A stretch of 64,000 nt of DNA. Origin: Desulfoplanes formicivorans (GTDB taxonomy: Bacteria; Desulfobacterota; Desulfovibrionia; Desulfovibrionales; Desulfomicrobiaceae). Below, piece by piece: positions 46,179 to 55,051 of this stretch (positions are counted from its first letter, which is position 1; each line of letters opens with the position of its first letter). Where the stretch lies: the NCBI RefSeq assembly GCF_001748225.1, contig NZ_BDFE01000009.1, positions 154,681 to 218,680 on the forward strand, given 5' to 3'. The notes under the pieces were generated by a model. The model was not told the DNA's origin and made no database searches. It worked only from the letters and a program-made list of their open reading frames with translations. The translations under genes and the position numbers were made by a program.

Positions 46179-47132
46179 TCATTGATCGGGATGGTGTGCA
46201 TGGGGGTCCAGGGACCCGTTTGTCTGGATTGTTGGGGCACGGTGAGCATCCAGACTGACCGTTTCGGTATCATCCGGGAGATACATGGTCAGATCCGTGG
46301 TCAACGTACCCGGTCCGATGGATTTGATCCACAGGGTGGCCCGGGTGGTTGCATCCATGACCACATGCACGGCATGCGCATACGGCGATGTGCCCCGGTA
46401 GTCAAAAGCAACCGTCCATCCACGGGTTCCCCACAGTTTCAGAACCCGTCCCTGCGAATCGAGAAGCAGTGATGTTATCCGACTCCCCTGACCAAAAAAG
46501 ATCCGGTTGCCCGTTGGTTGCCATTCTTCGCGCATTGGCTGGTCCGGGAGAAGGGGCGCGATTTTGCCCTGAAGAACCAGGGCCAGCTCCCTGAGATCAA
46601 AGGGGGAGGGAAATCCCAGGCCCTGAAGCCCCTTGTGGGCGTTTGATGCCGTGTACATGCGTTGTTCCTGGGGAAAATAGGCCTGCCAGATCGTGGCATC
46701 TTCCCGCCACATGGAAATGGTCCGTCCTATGCCTGCCTCCAGGTCCATGCGGATGGGGTAGTCCATATTGCCGAAAAGACGCATGATCACGCGATGTTTG
46801 GAACGTGGGGACGAGTAATTGATGCTGGTTCGGATTGAAAAATGTTCCAGTGGAGTGATGGCCTGCTGCTGCCGGACAAACATCGCCCACAAGGAAGAGT
46901 CAACAGGTGTGCCATGAGGCGGTTGGGGCGCGCACGCAAACAGGCAGCCCACGAGCAGGAGCACGGCAAGTAGACCGCGCGCCTGTGCATGCAAAAGGGC
47001 AGCGCCAGGGGGGAGACACGGGGTGGTCAGTGTCGAACCGGTTGTTCTCCCCTGAGGTTCGGGGCCCGGCACAACAGATGCGTCAGGGCCTGCGCAGCAC
47101 GGGGAAAGGTTCAGGGGGGTCGCAGCACTCAT
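46179..47132 (-). CDS. Outer-membrane-type lipoprotein, DUF4292/LolB-like
   Basis: The lipoprotein signal LLAVLLLVGCLFAC places the lipidated cysteine at about residue 66 from the ATG at 47132, an unusually long lead. A TTG start just before HAQARGLL would give a normal signal length, but its binding site is weak. The mature part is beta-rich (ISMWREDATIWQAYFPQEQRMYTASN, FDLRELALVLQGKIAPLL), as in LolB/DUF4292 lipoproteins. It follows a TPR lipoprotein gene by 65 bases, so the two may act together at the outer membrane. The family assignment is tentative. Confidence 0.65.
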   Translation of the reverse strand: MSAATPLNLSPCCAGPDASVVPGPEPQGRTTGSTLTTPCLPPGAALLHAQARGLLAVLLLVGCLFACAPQPPHGTPVDSSLWAMFVRQQQAITPLEHFSIRTSINYSSPRSKHRVIMRLFGNMDYPIRMDLEAGIGRTISMWREDATIWQAYFPQEQRMYTASNAHKGLQGLGFPSPFDLRELALVLQGKIAPLLPDQPMREEWQPTGNRIFFGQGSRITSLLLDSQGRVLKLWGTRGWTVAFDYRGTSPYAHAVHVVMDATTRATLWIKSIGPGTLTTDLTMYLPDDTETVSLDAHRAPTIQTNGSLDPHAHHPDQ

Positions 47133-47196
47133 GAACTCACCGACTGGTGGCAGGGTTTGCCTTTCGGATCCCAGGACAGGGCAGGGACCGTGTGGA

Positions 47197-48858
47197 TCAA
47201 TCATCGGATTGCGGCTTCTGGAACTTGGTGGCCTGGGCCCTTCCCTTACGGGCCTGGTCCTGCTTGCCCAAGGCCTCGGCTATGTCGGCATAATGTCCCC
47301 AAATGGTGGGATCTTCGGCAACCAGCTTGACCGCCTGGCCGATGGCTTCCCACGCTTTGTGGAGCTTGTTCTGCTTGAACAAAACCCACGCAAGGGAGTC
47401 CATGTAATAGCCATTGTCCGGGTCCGCCTTGAGGGCGTTATTCACCAGAACCAGGGCACGATCAAGATGCTGCCCCAGTTCGGCCAGGGAATAGCCGAGA
47501 TAGTTGAGGGCTTCGGGGTAATCGGGATCAATGGCAATGATTTGTTCCATGTATTCCATGGCCTTGTTCTTGTCTCCCTGATCATCCCAGAGCACGCCCA
47601 GGCTGAAGAGAATGTCAATATTTTCAGGCCAGGTGGTCCGGCCCTTTTCCAGAAGGGCGGCCGCTTCCTGCCACTGGTCCTTGGCCTTGAGCAACGAGGC
47701 CTTGAGAAGAAAAAATCGGGGTTGTTGGGGAAACATCTGCATGCCCTGATTTGCGAGTTCCATGGCCTTGTCGATCTTCCCCAGACCGTAGAGCAGTTCG
47801 CTTCGGAAAAGAAGGGCCCTTTCGAAATAGGGGTCGTTTTCCGGGATATGGGCCAGGTAGGCCTGGGCCTTTTGCAGGGAATCCTGTCCCTCATAGGCCA
47901 GCAGGGCCAGGGTGAACCATCCCTTGGAGGGGAGTTCCTTTTCGTCGGCCAGGGGTTCAAGGATCCCTGCGGCATAGGAGTAGAAGCGCTGATTGAGAAA
48001 CAGGTTGGCCGCGTCCACCTGAAATTCCATGTCTCCGGGAAGCTGCCTGGTCAGATTGAAGGCCTTGTCCGGTGCATTGAGTTTGAGATGGAGTCTGATC
48101 ATGGTCAGCAACAACGGGGAATCCGGTTCTCCCTGGGTTGCCAGATCTTCATAGATCCTGAGGGCCTCCACATACTGCTTGTCCCGTTCGTACAGATAGC
48201 CGAGCTCGGCCTTGGCCCGAAAAAATCCGGGATCCTTGGCCAAGGCGGTGGTAAAGGCCTCAATGGCCCGGTCCTGCATGCCGATGCTGGAAGCCGACTT
48301 GCCCATGAGATACCAGGTCTGTGCGGTCCGGGCTGTTTCGGGAATGGTCTGCAGGGTGTCCAGGGCCCGGGCATATTGCTGCTGTTTGATGAGCAACGCG
48401 CCCACCTCCTGCACCATGGTCCAGTTGTCAGGATGCAGGCGGAGATAGTCCTGCAGGGTGATGGACGCATCGTCCCAGCGGCGGACAGCCTCATAGGTCT
48501 TGGACAGGGAGATGTAGAGATCAGGGGTGTCGGGAAAGTGTTCGATCCCGTCCTTGAGGGCTTCCCGGGCGTCACCGAATTCCTTGGCCTGCCAGAGAAT
48601 TTCGGCCTTTTCCAGGTACAGGTAGGGACTGGGAAGCGTGTCCAGAGCCTCGTCCAGGGCCTGGATCGCTTCCTGGGTTTTGCCCTGCTGCTTGAGCTCC
48701 TGGAACTTGAGGTAGGCAAACGAGGCCTGGGCGCTGGGTGAGAGATTCCAGTTGACAGGATCTTTGGAGGAAATATGGGAGGCGCACCCGGCCAGGGCGC
48801 AGGCAAGAAGGGCAACTGCCAGAAGCGTATGGAGGCGGATTGTCGTCATTGTAATCAC
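47197..48858 (-). CDS. TPR-repeat lipoprotein
   Basis: The protein of about 550 residues has the lipobox ALAGCAS near residue 25 followed by roughly twelve tetratricopeptide repeats (for example KTQEAIQALDEALDTLPSP, DRAIEAFTTALAKDPGFFRA, DRALVLVNNALKADPDNGYY). TPR lipoproteins act as scaffolds at the outer membrane; no specific partner is visible apart from the LolB-like lipoprotein downstream. ATG 48858 or 48849 could be the start. No enzyme domain is seen. Confidence 0.85.
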   Translation of the reverse strand: MITMTTIRLHTLLAVALLACALAGCASHISSKDPVNWNLSPSAQASFAYLKFQELKQQGKTQEAIQALDEALDTLPSPYLYLEKAEILWQAKEFGDAREALKDGIEHFPDTPDLYISLSKTYEAVRRWDDASITLQDYLRLHPDNWTMVQEVGALLIKQQQYARALDTLQTIPETARTAQTWYLMGKSASSIGMQDRAIEAFTTALAKDPGFFRAKAELGYLYERDKQYVEALRIYEDLATQGEPDSPLLLTMIRLHLKLNAPDKAFNLTRQLPGDMEFQVDAANLFLNQRFYSYAAGILEPLADEKELPSKGWFTLALLAYEGQDSLQKAQAYLAHIPENDPYFERALLFRSELLYGLGKIDKAMELANQGMQMFPQQPRFFLLKASLLKAKDQWQEAAALLEKGRTTWPENIDILFSLGVLWDDQGDKNKAMEYMEQIIAIDPDYPEALNYLGYSLAELGQHLDRALVLVNNALKADPDNGYYMDSLAWVLFKQNKLHKAWEAIGQAVKLVAEDPTIWGHYADIAEALGKQDQARKGRAQATKFQKPQSDD

Positions 48859-48900
48859 AAGAGGGCATGACCGGATGCAACGGTGCGTGGCCTCTGTTCC

Positions 48901-49602
48901 TTATGGTAAGATATGGTCGTTGGGACGCTGGTGCAGGTGTTCCCCTGTGGCAAGACCCGCGTTGATGAACTGGGGACCGTATTGTTGCCCGGTCCGGGTT
49001 CTGAAGGTCGATGCCATGGCCCGGATTGTCTCCATGTCAGCGGGAACCTTGCAACAGGTGTTCTGGTCGGCCCAGGGCCTGGTTTCCGGCCTGGTTTCCC
49101 CAAGGGGTGTCGGCATCCAGTCCAGACTCCAGTGAAATTTGTCCGCATCGTGAAGGGCATTGCTTACCCAGTGGCAAACGCACGGGGTCTGGGTCGTGGA
49201 AAGCGGTTTTTCGTGATGCCGTACGGCAAAGACAATGGCTTCCTGTTCTTCTTCCTCAAGGGGATAAGAGGCAATGATGGTTCGGGCCACATGGGCTCCT
49301 GTCCTGGCGTGATCGGACTGGGGAGCATGGATGTCGTGCAGAAGCCCTGCAATCTGGGCCAGCAACGACCATTGTCTCATCTGTGCCGGATCCCATCCCC
49401 GCCCTTCCACAAGCATGAGGGTGCCAGCGTCAATGGCCACCTGCTTGGCGTGCTGGATGCAATGATCCTGATCCTCGTGAAGATAGGCGAGCACGTCCCG
49501 TTTGCAGCGACCCACAAGGGGGTTGGTGAAAAAAAAAGTTTTGCTGGCTTGGTAAAATTTTTGGAAATCCCGATAAAAAGTGATGCTGTCGTTCGAAGCC
49601 AT
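48901..49602 (-). CDS. HD-domain phosphohydrolase
   Basis: The 233-residue protein carries an HD metal-site series: DHCIQHAKQVAIDAGTL near 46, the central HD in AGLLHDIHAPQSDHARTGAHVA near 90, RHHEKPLS, and a later NALHDADKFHW. HD proteins cleave phosphomonoesters or nucleotides; the substrate is unknown. It lies 34 bases downstream of rpoH on the same strand, so it is probably expressed with it. The ATG at 49602 is chosen; a frame reaching 49770 overlaps rpoH. Confidence 0.82.
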   Translation of the reverse strand: MASNDSITFYRDFQKFYQASKTFFFTNPLVGRCKRDVLAYLHEDQDHCIQHAKQVAIDAGTLMLVEGRGWDPAQMRQWSLLAQIAGLLHDIHAPQSDHARTGAHVARTIIASYPLEEEEQEAIVFAVRHHEKPLSTTQTPCVCHWVSNALHDADKFHWSLDWMPTPLGETRPETRPWADQNTCCKVPADMETIRAMASTFRTRTGQQYGPQFINAGLATGEHLHQRPNDHILP

Positions 49603-49636
49603 GGGTCGGGCTTCACGGGTGAGTTTTTCCTGAAGG

Positions 49637-50605
49637 TTAGTTGTCACTGATCCATTCCTCGGAAAAATCCGTGATTTCCTGAGAGAGGTGAATCTTGAGT
49701 TTCTTGAGCAATCGGGCCTCGATCTGACGAACCCGTTCACGAGTAATCCCGTACTTTTCACCGATTTCACGGAGGGTCAATGGTTTTTCAGCCAGGAGCC
49801 TGTCGTGGAGAATGTCCCTTTCCTTGTCGTTCAAGTCGGGGAGGATGGCCTTGATCTTGTCCCTGAGCAGGTCGCTGATTTCGCCTTCGGCCATGCCCGT
49901 TTCGATATCCGTTGTTTCGGCCGGGATAAAGTCCATGGGCGTGTAGGTGGAATCGTCACCGCCCACGCTCATGTCCAGGGACAGGTCCTTCTGGCCGAGA
50001 CGTTGGCCCATTTCAATGACTTCGTCCTCGGAGACCTGGAGATTCTTGGAAATCTGGGTGGCGTCAGGGGTATAGCCCAGGGCTTCGAGTCGATTGCGCT
50101 CCTTGCCCAGATTGTAGAACAGTTTGCGCTGGGCCTGGGTGGTCCCGATTTTGACCATGCGCCAGTTGTCCATGATGAATTTGAGAATGTACGCCTTGAT
50201 CCAGAAGGCGGCGTAATAGGAGAACTTGATCCCCTTTTCGGGATCGAATTTCTGGACGGCCTTCATGAGGCCGACATTGCCTTCCTGGATGAGATCAAGG
50301 ACATTTTTCATCCATCGTCTCTGGAAGTCCAGGGCGATCTTGACCACCAGACGCAGGTTGGCCGAAGTCAGCCTGAAGGCGGCTTCCTGATCGTTTTCGT
50401 CCCGTATCCTGCGCGCCAGTTCAAATTCTTCGCCCGGTTCCAGGGGCGGAAATTTTTTAATCTCCTGGAAATAGAGGCGAAGGGGATCAATGGTCGCCAG
50501 GCTCTTGGCCGGGGCGGGCATCAGGGTAAAGGTATCGTCCTCACCGGTCCCGCCTTGGGAGGTGGTTGTGTCCAAAGGAGGATCGGGCGTTGTTTTTTGA
50601 GTCAT
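49637..50605 (-). CDS. rpoH: RpoH, heat-shock sigma factor (sigma-32)
   Basis: The 322-residue sigma-70-family factor has region 2 (NLRLVVKIALDFQRRWMKNVLDLIQEGNVGLM, FSYYAAFWIKAYILKFIM), the RpoH box TQAQRKLFYNLGKERNRLEALG, region 3 and region 4 (TLREIGEKYGITRERVRQIEARLLKKLK). An N-terminal extension of about 40 residues makes it longer than E. coli RpoH. The ATG at 50605 follows a long frame that starts at 50674 without support. It shares a 290-base divergent region with metH. Confidence 0.93.
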   Translation of the reverse strand: MTQKTTPDPPLDTTTSQGGTGEDDTFTLMPAPAKSLATIDPLRLYFQEIKKFPPLEPGEEFELARRIRDENDQEAAFRLTSANLRLVVKIALDFQRRWMKNVLDLIQEGNVGLMKAVQKFDPEKGIKFSYYAAFWIKAYILKFIMDNWRMVKIGTTQAQRKLFYNLGKERNRLEALGYTPDATQISKNLQVSEDEVIEMGQRLGQKDLSLDMSVGGDDSTYTPMDFIPAETTDIETGMAEGEISDLLRDKIKAILPDLNDKERDILHDRLLAEKPLTLREIGEKYGITRERVRQIEARLLKKLKIHLSQEITDFSEEWISDN

Positions 50606-50748
50606 TGTGGCGTGATGGTTATGAGCGAAATCGGCAATCGTCCGCTCTTTGCTCCATGTATACTGTGAAGGCAAAAAAACAACATATATTTTTTATTTGT
50701 CCTTTTCAATCTTTTTCAGTAAGCGATTCGGACGCAAACCAAGGTGGC

Positions 50749-50779
50749 AAGCCGGTTGGAAGGAAAAACCGGCTTTTTT
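50749..50779 (+). terminator. Intrinsic terminator in the metH leader region
   Basis: AAGCCGGTT pairs with AACCGGCTT around a 9-base loop, followed by four more T residues. It points toward metH and lies 118 bases before its start, with no plus-strand ORF upstream. It may attenuate metH or end a small RNA begun in the divergent region. Confidence 0.65.
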
Positions 50780-50896
50780 CATTCCAGAAAAAGCATTCTG
50801 GGATGTGATGGTTTGGACACGGATTTTTTCCGCAGGCCAGCGGATGGGGATTCTGCCTGTTTTCTGCCTGCGCGTCCTGGTTTTACAAAGGTACCT

Positions 50897-53341
50897 ATGT
50901 TGTACGAGGAGCATGATTTGCAATCCTTCAGAACATTTCTCGCATCGGGCAAAACCATTATTTTCGACGGGGGCATGGGCACCCTTTTGCAGGCCCGGGG
51001 CCTTGCTCCCGGGGAATCGCCTGAACGGTTCAGCCTGCGATGTCCGAACGTGGTGGAGCAGATCCACCGGGACTATTGGCAGGCAGGAGCCCATGTGGTG
51101 ACCACCAACACTTTTGGAGGGACCCGGTTCAAGCTGGGAGGAGATGTGGATCCGGTCGAAATGAACCGCATCGGGGCTTCTCTTGCCCGCAAGGCCGTGG
51201 GCGACAAGGGGTTTGTGGCCGGAAGTATCGGGCCCACCGGGCGCATGATCGAGCCCCTGGGTGATGTGACCTTCAGGGAACTGGTCCAGGCCTTTGAGGA
51301 GCAGATTCGTGGTCTTGTCCAGGGTGGAGTGGATCTCATCCTCGGGGAAACCCATTTTGATCTGGCCGAAGCCCGGGCCGTGGTGGTGGCGGCCCGCCAC
51401 GTGTGCGATCTTCCGGTGGGTATTTCCATGACCTTTGAAGAAGGGGTCAGTCTTACGGGAACCTCTCCCAGGGTTTTTCTCGACACCGTGGAGAACATGG
51501 GCGTGGATCTGGTGGCCACCAATTGCAGCGCTGGTCCTGAAGAGTTGCTCGTGGCCGCCAAAGAGATGCTTGCCGGAACCCGGACACCCCTTCTGGTACA
51601 GCCCAATGCCGGTCTTCCCGAACTGGTGGACGGGAAAACGGTTTTCCGGCTGGATCCGGAGGCCTTTGCCGTGCAGACCCGGGAGTTTGTTCGCGCAGGC
51701 GTGCAATGCGTGGGCGGGTGCTGTGGGACAACCCCCGATCACATCCGGGCCCTCAAGGCGGAAACCGAGGCGCTGACCCCGACCCTTCCCGAGCAATCCG
51801 CGCATCCGTGCATTGTGTTGACTTCGCGTTCCACTTCTCTTTCTCTGGGATTTGAGTACCCCAGCCAGATCATTGGCGAGCGCATCAACCCAACCGGCAA
51901 GAAGGACCTCATTGCCCAGTTTCAGAATGGAGAGATTACCCGTGCTCTGGAGCTGGCCCAGGAACAGGTGGATATGGGTGTGGGCGCACTGGACGTGAAC
52001 GTGGGCGCTCCCATGGCTGATGAACAGGAACTTCTGCCCCTTCTGGTCCGTGAGCTTGCATCCCGCATGCAGACGCCGCTGTGCATCGACTCCAGTGATG
52101 AACAGGCGGTCATCGAGGCCCTGAATGTTTACCCCGGTTCCCCACTGGTCAATTCCATCAGCGGCGAGCCCGGCAAGATGGAACGGCTTGGCCCCTTGTG
52201 TCGGGATTACGGGGCCCCGTTCATCCTGTTGCCCCTCAAGAAAAGCAAGCTTCCGGTGACTGCGGCCGAACGCATCGCCATTATCGATGAACTCGTTGAC
52301 CAGGCCGATTCCTTGTCCATTCCCCGGCGGTTGATTCTGGTGGACGCCCTGGCCCTGACGGTTTCTTCCAAGCCTCTGGCAGCCAGGGCCTGCCTTGACG
52401 TGATCCGTTACTGCCGGGAGGCATTGGGCCTGACCACGGTTATGGGGCTTTCAAACATCTCTTTTGGTCTCCCGGCACGCGAACTCCTCAATACCCATTT
52501 CATGACCATGTGCATGGCTGCGGGTATGGGCGCCTTCATTGCCAATCCCAATTCACAACGACTCCAGGAGGCCCTGGCCGCCAGCGAGGTACTGCTTGGA
52601 CGTGACCCTCAGGCGGCTTCATTCATTGACAGATTTTCCGACTGGCAACCCAAAGGAGGGACACTGTCACCGGCCCGCAAGGCTGATGGTGATGTTGAGG
52701 ATGTCGGTCGCAGTTCCATCGAACGGGCCGTGATCAAGGGAGAAAAGGATGCCATTGAGGCCATGGTTCTGGACGCAATCAAAGATGGCGCCGATCCCTT
52801 TGAAGTCGTCAATGCCCAGCTCATTCCCGGGATCACGGCTGTGGGCGAAAAATACGAGCGTCGGGAATACTTTCTTCCCCAGCTGCTTCGTTCGGCCGAA
52901 ACCATGCAGAAGGGGTTCAACGTGTTGCAACCCTATCTGGAAAAGGACGGGGGATCGAACAGAATCCGTATCGTCATGGCCACGGTGGAAGGGGATATCC
53001 ATGATATCGGCAAGAATATTGTCTGTCTGATGCTTCGCAACCACGGTTTCGAGGTCATTGATCTGGGCAAGGACGTGCCGGCCAAAACGATTGTCCGGGC
53101 CGTGGAAGAGAGTGGTGCCCGCATTGTGGGGCTTTCCGCCCTCATGACCACCACCATGGTCCGCATGCAGGATACGGTTGATTTGCTCAGGGAAAAGGGA
53201 CTTCCCTGCAAGGTCATGGTGGGTGGAGCGGTTGTCAGCCAGGCTTTTGCCGAGCGCATCGGCGCGGACGGATATTCCGAAGACGCTGTTGCTGCGGTCA
53301 GGTTGGCGCAACGCCTTTGCGGGGCCGCATCAAAGGCATGA
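50897..53341 (+). CDS. metH: MetH, cobalamin-dependent methionine synthase without reactivation domain
   Basis: The 814-residue enzyme methylates homocysteine using methyl-THF and cobalamin. Domains in order: homocysteine binding (about 1-300; DGGMGTLLQARGL, zinc cysteines in TNCSAGP and GGCCGTTP), methyl-THF binding (about 320-590; IIGERINPTGKK, DVNVGAPM), B12 cap and B12 domain (about 600-814; the cobalt ligand in DIHDIGKN, GKDVPAK, VMVGGAVV). The AdoMet-binding reactivation domain of E. coli MetH is missing, as in some other anaerobes. ATG 50897 is preferred. The next gene overlaps or follows by 23 bases. Confidence 0.93.
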   Translation: MLYEEHDLQSFRTFLASGKTIIFDGGMGTLLQARGLAPGESPERFSLRCPNVVEQIHRDYWQAGAHVVTTNTFGGTRFKLGGDVDPVEMNRIGASLARKAVGDKGFVAGSIGPTGRMIEPLGDVTFRELVQAFEEQIRGLVQGGVDLILGETHFDLAEARAVVVAARHVCDLPVGISMTFEEGVSLTGTSPRVFLDTVENMGVDLVATNCSAGPEELLVAAKEMLAGTRTPLLVQPNAGLPELVDGKTVFRLDPEAFAVQTREFVRAGVQCVGGCCGTTPDHIRALKAETEALTPTLPEQSAHPCIVLTSRSTSLSLGFEYPSQIIGERINPTGKKDLIAQFQNGEITRALELAQEQVDMGVGALDVNVGAPMADEQELLPLLVRELASRMQTPLCIDSSDEQAVIEALNVYPGSPLVNSISGEPGKMERLGPLCRDYGAPFILLPLKKSKLPVTAAERIAIIDELVDQADSLSIPRRLILVDALALTVSSKPLAARACLDVIRYCREALGLTTVMGLSNISFGLPARELLNTHFMTMCMAAGMGAFIANPNSQRLQEALAASEVLLGRDPQAASFIDRFSDWQPKGGTLSPARKADGDVEDVGRSSIERAVIKGEKDAIEAMVLDAIKDGADPFEVVNAQLIPGITAVGEKYERREYFLPQLLRSAETMQKGFNVLQPYLEKDGGSNRIRIVMATVEGDIHDIGKNIVCLMLRNHGFEVIDLGKDVPAKTIVRAVEESGARIVGLSALMTTTMVRMQDTVDLLREKGLPCKVMVGGAVVSQAFAERIGADGYSEDAVAAVRLAQRLCGAASKA

Positions 53342-53364
53342 GCCGGCACAAGGGAGAAATGAGC

Positions 53365-53859
53365 ATGCTGACGCCCGTCAACAAGGTCCTGGCATCCGTC
53401 CTGGTGGGTCTGGTGGTCCTGACCACCATCCTGTCGGGATCTGCCGGTGCTTCGCAGGTGAAGACCCTTTCCCGGCAGGATCTGGATGCCATGATCAGTG
53501 CCAACAAGGGAGCGGTAACCCTGGTTGTCTACTGGGCCACGTGGTGCAGTTCCTGCCGGCAGGAAATCCCGGTTCTCAATGAAATCCGTGCTGCCTATCC
53601 CCAGGACAAGGTCAAGATCATGGGGATTTCCATGGACAGGGATGCCGGTCAGCTTGAAGCATTCATGGATATGGTGGACTTTGCATACGATATATACCGT
53701 GTTCCCGAGGACCAGAGCCATGGGTTCCGGGACATTGTGGCGTTGCCCACGCTGGTATTTTACAAGAAAAACGGCACAAAAGGCTGGACTCACAAGGGGT
53801 TGATGCTTCCCGGGCAGATCCGCAAAACCATTGATATCTTTGCTCGGGAAACGCAATAG
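53365..53859 (+). CDS. TlpA-like membrane-anchored thioredoxin-family protein
   Basis: The protein of about 164 residues has an N-terminal hydrophobic segment (LASVLVGLVVLTTILSGSAGA) that would anchor or export it. A thioredoxin fold with the active site ATWCSSCRQE, MGISMDRDAGQ and the cis-proline loop VALPTLVFYKKNG follows. It probably reduces or exchanges disulfides in the periplasm. Starts at 53338 (overlapping the metH stop), 53359 and 53365 are in frame; AGGGAG is best spaced for 53365. Confidence 0.87.
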   Translation: MLTPVNKVLASVLVGLVVLTTILSGSAGASQVKTLSRQDLDAMISANKGAVTLVVYWATWCSSCRQEIPVLNEIRAAYPQDKVKIMGISMDRDAGQLEAFMDMVDFAYDIYRVPEDQSHGFRDIVALPTLVFYKKNGTKGWTHKGLMLPGQIRKTIDIFARETQ

Positions 53860-53894
53860 GTGCATACGGCGTAAGCCGGTGCCGGAGACTGGAT

Positions 53895-54371
53895 ATGGAT
53901 TCATTTATTTTGCGTAAGGCCATGGTCAAGGATGTCAGGTTGATCCATGAGCTGCTCATGAACGAGGCCGCCACGGGCGAGGGGGTTGTGCTGCCCAGAT
54001 CCTACAACGATTTGTACAACCGGTTGCGGGATTTTTATGTGGTTGAAGACGATGCAACCCGGAATATCGTGGGCTGTTGCGCCCTGGCCATCACCTGGGA
54101 CAACATTGCGGAGATCCGCTCCCTGGTGGTTTCCAGACCCCTGCGCAAACAGGGGTGGGGACGCAGGCTTGTGGAGGCGTGTGTGAGCGAGGCCCTGACC
54201 TTTGGGCTGTTCAATGTGTTCACCCTGACGGCCAAGCCGGAATTTTTCGAAAAACTCGGGTTTTCCCTGGTTGATCAGGCAACCCTGCCCCAGAAAGTCT
54301 GGGCCGATTGTCTCAATTGTCCCAAGTATCCGGATCAGTGCAATGAAGTGGCCATGCAGCTGACCTTTTGA
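53895..54371 (+). CDS. GNAT acetyltransferase, short ArgA (N-acetylglutamate synthase)-like
   Basis: The 158-residue GNAT protein has the acetyl-CoA loop in VVSRPLRKQGWGRRLVEACV near 80 and the ending LPQKVWADCLNCPKYPDQCNE. That ending, with its three cysteines, is typical of the short N-acetylglutamate synthases of delta-proteobacteria and clostridia. It would start arginine synthesis by acetylating glutamate, without the amino-acid-kinase domain. Other GNAT roles are possible. No arg gene is adjacent; hpt follows. Confidence 0.78.
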   Translation: MDSFILRKAMVKDVRLIHELLMNEAATGEGVVLPRSYNDLYNRLRDFYVVEDDATRNIVGCCALAITWDNIAEIRSLVVSRPLRKQGWGRRLVEACVSEALTFGLFNVFTLTAKPEFFEKLGFSLVDQATLPQKVWADCLNCPKYPDQCNEVAMQLTF

Positions 54372-54435
54372 GACAGGATGAGGATATTTTCGGGAAACAA
54401 TCATTTGTGTCCCATGGGCACTGCATGGAGAATCA

Positions 54436-54957
54436 ATGAACAAGAGAGTTGTATTTGACAAGGATGTCATAGCCAAACGGGTTAGGGAACTGGGCCAGGC
54501 CATTTCCCAACGCTACGGAAACGAACCTTTGGTCTGCGTGTGTGTACTCAAGGGAGCGTTCGTGTTTTTTGCCGATCTCATGCGCAGTCTGGATATAGAC
54601 CCGGAGTTGGATTTCGTGCGCCTGGCCAGTTATGCCGGGGGCACGTCAAGGCAGGGCAAGATGATTTTTTCCAAGGACATGGAGGTTTCCATTGAGGACA
54701 AGCATGTTCTCATTGTGGAGGATGTCGTGGATACCGGTCATTCCATGCAGTATCTGACCCGTGTCCTTGAGACCCGCAACCCCCGGTCCATTGCCATTGC
54801 CGCCCTGGTGGACAAGAACGAGCGCAGGGAACTGGACGTGACCGTTGATTTTCCCGGGTTCTCCTTGGACAAGGGATTCATTGTGGGATATGGGCTTGAC
54901 TACGATGAAAAATACCGAGGTCTGGAAGGTATTTACGAGTTGATAGTCAACGATTGA
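54436..54957 (+). CDS. hpt: Hypoxanthine phosphoribosyltransferase
   Basis: The 173-residue purine salvage enzyme makes IMP (or GMP) from the base and PRPP. Signatures are CVLKGAFVFFADLMRSL near residue 38, VRLASYAGGTSRQGK, the PRPP loop VLIVEDVVDTGHSMQYL near 93 and FIVGYGLDYDEKYRGLEGI at the end. A GGAGAATCA site precedes the ATG. The gene is single, though in line with its neighbours on the plus strand. Confidence 0.94.
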   Translation: MNKRVVFDKDVIAKRVRELGQAISQRYGNEPLVCVCVLKGAFVFFADLMRSLDIDPELDFVRLASYAGGTSRQGKMIFSKDMEVSIEDKHVLIVEDVVDTGHSMQYLTRVLETRNPRSIAIAALVDKNERRELDVTVDFPGFSLDKGFIVGYGLDYDEKYRGLEGIYELIVND

Positions 54958-55051
54958 ACCGGTCGGGAACCAGGACCCGAATTCCTTGTGGGTGTATGAC
55001 ACCTGTTACGTTGACTGGCGATACTTTTCCCAATCATGATGTGAGGTCGGT

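Noticed and set aside
50640..50790. GGACGCAAACC stretch as a c-di-GMP or cGAMP riboswitch
   Set aside because: It resembles a short part of the GEMM consensus, but the matching 5' half and the two-stem layout are missing.
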